DNA of 64,000 bases from Dehalococcoidales bacterium. GTDB taxonomy: Bacteria; Chloroflexota; Dehalococcoidia; Dehalococcoidales; UBA5627. The notes below the pieces were generated by a model, which worked only from the letters and a program-made list of their open reading frames with translations, was not told the origin of the DNA and made no database searches. Shown here one piece after another: positions 60,512 to 64,000 of this stretch (the stretch's first letter is position 1; each line of letters begins with the position of its first letter). Made by a program: the position numbers and the translations under genes. The DNA is taken from contig JBBAED010000001.1 of assembly GCA_041656115.1 (NCBI GenBank), forward strand, positions 62,001 to 126,000. The letters are read 5' to 3'.

Positions 60512-61883
60512 CAATTTTAACCCGCAGGTTTTGGAGCAAACGGATTTAACACGGGTTCATAACTATCGCCGAATGCTGGATTTCTATAACGGCAACCAAT
60601 GGCAAACGGGGAATGCTTACGGTGAAAAACAGCTTTCTTTTAACTATGCGCGGGCGGTTATTGATAAGACGACCGCTTATATGATGGCCGGAGCCTATTG
60701 CAAAGCGGATGCTTCGGATGACACCAAAGAGGCAAGGGATAAAGCCGCCGCTGCGGAGAGGGTTTTGGGGCAAATATATGCCGATAATCGCTTGGAGCAG
60801 CTTGATTTCGATACCGAGACCGATTGCGCCATATTGGGAGATGCCTGTTATAAAGTAACTTGGGATACGGCAAATAAACGTGTAAGAATCACCGCCCCCG
60901 ATGTATCCGGTATTTACGCTTGGTGGCCGGGCGACGACAGCTCCAAAATATGGCGTGTTGCCTCCCAATATAGCCTTAGCGCCGATGAAAGCGCCATGCT
61001 TTACGGCGTTAAGGTAAAAGAGAAAGCGGTAAAAATAACCGAAGTTTGGACGGAAAATCTCTTTGAATTATGGGTGGATAATAACCTGATTGAAAAGAAA
61101 ATTAACCCCTACGGGTTTATACCGTTTGTTATTTTCCCAAACTTGCGCGAGCCCAAAAAGTTTTGGGGGAAATCGGATATTACCCAACTGGCGGAACCTC
61201 AATGCGAACTGAACCGTGCCATAAGCCAGCTTGCGCGCATACTGGAACTTTCCGGTAATCCGATTGCGGTTTTGGAGAATGTGGAGGAATCCGAAGATAT
61301 TGCGGTCAGCCCGGGGGCGGTTTGGAACATTCCCGAAGAAGCCAAGGCTTACCTGTTGGATTTATTACAGGGGGGTGGAGTCAACTTGCATATTGAGTAT
61401 ATTAACCTGCTTTACCGTACTTTGCATGACCTCGGCGAATCGCCGCGCGCCACATTCGGCACTACGTCCGGCAATACCTCGGGGGTCGCATTGGAAATTG
61501 AAATGCAACCCCTTTTGCAAAAAGTCTGGCGTAAAAGGCTGATTCGCAACACCGTCTACTGCGAACGCAACAGGCTTGCATTAAAACTCTTTTCCAAATA
61601 CACGGGAGAGGATTTCGGTAATTTAAACTTGCGTATGGTTTGGAGCCCCGTGCTTCCGCGCGATATGGCAGGACTGGCGGCAAACGAACAAATACTGGTT
61701 CAAAACGGAATCCATTCCAGGCGTACCGCAATGTCGCAAATCGGTATTAAGCACCCCGATTCCGAATTTAACGATTGGCTTACGGAAAGAGCCTCCATTC
61801 TAAAAATGAATAACGAAAACAATCCAAGAACCGCCGGCAAAACGCGAGAGAGGGCAATAAGCGCTGCAAATGAAGGATTTTAA
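60501..61883 (+). CDS. Phage portal protein (SPP1 gp6-like)
   Basis: A 460-residue portal protein. The N-terminal segment RRMLDFYNGNQWQ and SFNYARAVIDKTTAYMMAG match SPP1 gp6-type portals, followed by EVWTENLFELWVDN, the NPYGFIPFVIFPN segment, the helical stem region with QCELNRAISQLARILELSGNP and the crown-proximal GVALEIEMQPLLQKVWRKR. Portals form the dodecameric channel at one capsid vertex and dock the terminase. The frame is uninterrupted. It overlaps the genes on both sides by 11 and 14 bases. Confidence 0.9.
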   Translation: MTNNNFNPQVLEQTDLTRVHNYRRMLDFYNGNQWQTGNAYGEKQLSFNYARAVIDKTTAYMMAGAYCKADASDDTKEARDKAAAAERVLGQIYADNRLEQLDFDTETDCAILGDACYKVTWDTANKRVRITAPDVSGIYAWWPGDDSSKIWRVASQYSLSADESAMLYGVKVKEKAVKITEVWTENLFELWVDNNLIEKKINPYGFIPFVIFPNLREPKKFWGKSDITQLAEPQCELNRAISQLARILELSGNPIAVLENVEESEDIAVSPGAVWNIPEEAKAYLLDLLQGGGVNLHIEYINLLYRTLHDLGESPRATFGTTSGNTSGVALEIEMQPLLQKVWRKRLIRNTVYCERNRLALKLFSKYTGEDFGNLNLRMVWSPVLPRDMAGLAANEQILVQNGIHSRRTAMSQIGIKHPDSEFNDWLTERASILKMNNENNPRTAGKTRERAISAANEGF

Positions 61884-62361
61884 GATTACAGCAGAGGTAA
61901 ACAAATTGAGTAAATCAGACCAAATACAAACAGAAGATATCTTGCAAGAGGAATCCGAAAAAGATGATTTGAACGACCTAAAAGCAAAACTCGGCGAAGC
62001 GGAAAAGATATCCGCCGGAAAAGAACTCAAAATAAATGCGCTGGAAAGGGAAATTGCCGACTTGGCAAAAAGGCACCGGGAGGCTGAAAACAAACTGGCC
62101 GATGCGGTATCAAACTATAAAACTTTGGCAATCGGTAATCACGCCGAAATACCGGCGGAGCTGGTGGGCGGGGCAAGTATTGAGGAAATTAACAACTCCT
62201 TAATCAGCGCCAAAATATTGGTCGATAAAATCAGGCGCGGGCTGGAAAACGAGGTAATGGCAACGCAGATTCCGATTGGCGCGCCGGTAAGAAGGGATTT
62301 TGATATATCAGGTCTGTCGCCGATTGAGAAAATTAAATACGCAATGAATAAGAGTAAGTAA
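61870..62361 (+). CDS. Phage scaffold-like protein
   Basis: A 163-residue acidic, mainly helical protein with a coiled coil at about residues 35-90 (LKAKLGEAEKISAGKELKINALEREIADLAKRHREAENKL) and a basic end. No sequence family recognised for sure, but its place between portal and major capsid genes, its size and coiled-coil content are those of scaffolding proteins that template procapsid assembly. It overlaps the portal stop by 14 bases. Confidence 0.75.
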   Translation: MKDFKITAEVNKLSKSDQIQTEDILQEESEKDDLNDLKAKLGEAEKISAGKELKINALEREIADLAKRHREAENKLADAVSNYKTLAIGNHAEIPAELVGGASIEEINNSLISAKILVDKIRRGLENEVMATQIPIGAPVRRDFDISGLSPIEKIKYAMNKSK

Positions 62362-62454
62362 ATCCGTTTGCGGAGCACGTTATGGATAGTCCGAAGAGGC
62401 TTAACAAATCTGCAGCGGTCAACAATAAATCAGTTAAAAAGGAGAAATAATTTA

Positions 62455-63375
62455 GTGGCTTTAACATTAACCGAAGCATCAAAATTATCAAATGATATGT
62501 TAATACGCGGAGTGGCGGAAACCGTTATTAAAGATTCGCCGATACTGCAAAAACTGCCTTTTATCGAAGTGATGGGTAACAGCTTGACCTATAACCGTGA
62601 AAACACTCTGCCCGGTATTGATTTTTACGATGTCGGGGAATCTTGGAAAGAATCCACTCCCACCTTTGAACAGAAGACTGCCACATTAAAAATAATCGGC
62701 GGCGATGCCGATGTGGATAACTTCTTAAAGGCGACACGCAGTAATATTCAAGATTTGGAAGCTGCCGTAATCGAAATGAAAGCCAAAGCGTTACGGCATA
62801 AATTCGAAGAAATTTTTATCTACGGGGATTCGGAGTTGAACGCAAAGCAGTTTGACGGTATCCGTAAGCTGATTGATACGGAAACAGAAAGTAATCGGGT
62901 AATTTCGGTATCGGCAACGGGCGGTTCCCTGACGCTGGACTGCTTGGATGAACTTATTGATGCCGTAAAGGGTGATAAGCCGGATATGCTGCTAATGAGC
63001 CGTCGTTTAAGGCGCAAAATCAATTCATTGGTGAGAGGCACCGGCAGTATGCTGGCAACCGAATCCGATAACTGGGGTAATTTTATTCAACTGTGGGACG
63101 GGATTCCGATTGGGGTTAACGACTGGATTTTAGATACGCATATCGTGGAAGACGGGGTGGAAACGGCAGTAATCGGCGGAGGGTGTTCTACTATTTATGC
63201 ACTCCAATTCGGAGAAGGAGCGCTCTGCGGTCTTTCCGGGCCGGGATTTTTACAGGTGGAATCGCTTGGGCAGCTTGAAAACAAAGATGCCTCGCGCACA
63301 CGCGTCAAGTGGTATTGTTCCATGGCGCTCTTTTCATCGGTTAAGGCGGCGGCTCTGATTGGGGTTAAGGATTAG
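62455..63375 (+). CDS. Phage major capsid protein (HK97 fold)
   Basis: A 306-residue protein starting at GTG (GGAG 10 bases upstream). The pattern is that of HK97-fold coat proteins without a prohead-protease pro-peptide: LSNDMLIRGVAETVIKDSPILQKLPF, the E-loop region RENTLPGIDFYDVGESWKESTPTFEQKTATLKIIGGDADVD, LRHKFEEIFIYGDSELNAKQFDGI, and a C-terminal A-domain with GGGCSTIYALQFGEGALCGLSG and RVKWYCSMALFSSVKAAAL. The frame is intact. It ends 10 bases before repeat cluster 5; no tail or connector gene follows. Confidence 0.88.
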   Translation: MALTLTEASKLSNDMLIRGVAETVIKDSPILQKLPFIEVMGNSLTYNRENTLPGIDFYDVGESWKESTPTFEQKTATLKIIGGDADVDNFLKATRSNIQDLEAAVIEMKAKALRHKFEEIFIYGDSELNAKQFDGIRKLIDTETESNRVISVSATGGSLTLDCLDELIDAVKGDKPDMLLMSRRLRRKINSLVRGTGSMLATESDNWGNFIQLWDGIPIGVNDWILDTHIVEDGVETAVIGGGCSTIYALQFGEGALCGLSGPGFLQVESLGQLENKDASRTRVKWYCSMALFSSVKAAALIGVKD

Positions 63376-63384
63376 GACAGAATT

Positions 63385-64000
63385 GTCTTTGCGAGGAACG
63401 AGTGTTTAGCGAATGATGTGGCAATCTAGCTCTTGTCATCCTGAACGAAGTGAAGGATCTAAGAGGACAGAAACACAGGCTATGAGGCGTCTTCTGCAAC
63501 AAAAAAGAGGCATCGCTCTATCGTATAAAGAGTAACCGAACTGTACACTATTCGCCAACCCCTAGATTCTTCGGCAGGCTCAGAATGACAAAGGAGGAGT
63601 CTACAACGACAAAAAGGAAGCCCTAGCCGTTCGTGGTGAGCTTGTCGAACCATAACGGCGGTCGAACAGTAATCCTCGTTTCTTCCCGTTCGTGAGACCC
63701 TTCGACAGGCTCAGGGCGAACAAGTTTTTTAACGTCTTTGCGAGGAGTGAGCCGTTAGGCGAATGACGTGGCAATCTCGCTTTTGTCATCCTGAATGAAA
63801 TGAAGGATATAAGAGGACGGGAAATATAGGCTATGAGGCATCCTCAGAATTATAAAAGAGGAATCGCTCTACCGTATAAAGAGCACCCGAACGGTGGACT
63901 ATTCGTCGACTCCCAGATTCTTCGGCAAGCTCAGAATGACAATACTAGGAATGCCCCAGCCGTTCGTGGTGAGCTTGTCGAACCATAACGGCGGTCGAAC
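63385..64000. repeat. Repeat cluster 5 (A, B, C, A, B, C), cut by the window end
   Basis: Order: half A (63385-63428), B (63434-63590), C (63625-63721), half A (63734-63778), B (63784-63941) and the start of another C (63958-64000). The A-B-C series is thus present as two near-tandem units. It begins 10 bases after the capsid gene stop. Confidence 0.9.

Overview
The window reads as a chromosome segment of a Dehalococcoidia-type Chloroflexota bacterium. This is an inference from several traits together: a division cluster reduced to mraZ-rsmH-ftsA-ftsZ with no peptidoglycan genes, a periplasm-facing uptake [NiFe]-hydrogenase with all six hyp genes, a B12-dependent ribonucleotide reductase under NrdR boxes, a HerA-NurA operon, and a large IPT/TIG-repeat surface protein held by a C-terminal membrane helix. 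No 16S rRNA or other taxonomic marker was available.

Layout. 1-0.9 kb: gatC-gatA (gatA cut by the window edge). 1.1-10.9 kb, all minus strand: hydrogenase structural genes (hupS, hupL, cytochrome b, maturation protease, a 59-aa two-helix membrane protein), an intrinsic terminator, then hypF-C-D-E-A-B. 11.3-13.7 kb: Trm112-like protein, sugar nucleotidyltransferase, GT87-like membrane protein. 13.8-16.3 kb: secreted protein, ECF sigma factor and anti-sigma factor behind a candidate ECF promoter. 16.5-20.0 kb, plus strand: two DUF1538 membrane proteins with a PII-like protein, then mgtE behind a possible leader peptide and attenuator. 20.0-22.4 kb: TipA-like MerR regulator, Cys-rich orphan, HigBA-type toxin-antitoxin, tRNA-Ala. 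22.4-27.3 kb: patatin, HerA, HAS-barrel protein, 30-aa microprotein, membrane protein, NurA. 27.4-37.3 kb: nitroreductase, LysE and CDF transporters, secDF, cca, priA, rplS, trmD. 37.4-47.1 kb, plus strand: mraZ-rsmH-ftsA-ftsZ, nrdR-nrdJ, a radical SAM protein. 47.7-63.4 kb: two separated pieces of a phage head module (terminase on minus, portal-scaffold-capsid on plus) around proS, pheST and the IPT/TIG surface protein.

Five clusters of three non-coding repeat families lie between operons and abut the 3' ends of both phage pieces. The pieces share a LexA-like 14-bp operator, which suggests one prophage broken up by repeat-mediated rearrangement or two related elements. The strongest candidates for new biology are this split phage module with its shared operator, the small hydrogenase-operon membrane protein, the HerA-NurA operon with its microprotein, the DUF1538/PII cassette and the mgtE leader.

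Many genes here use TTG or GTG starts. Where a start was moved from the longest frame, the evidence field says why.
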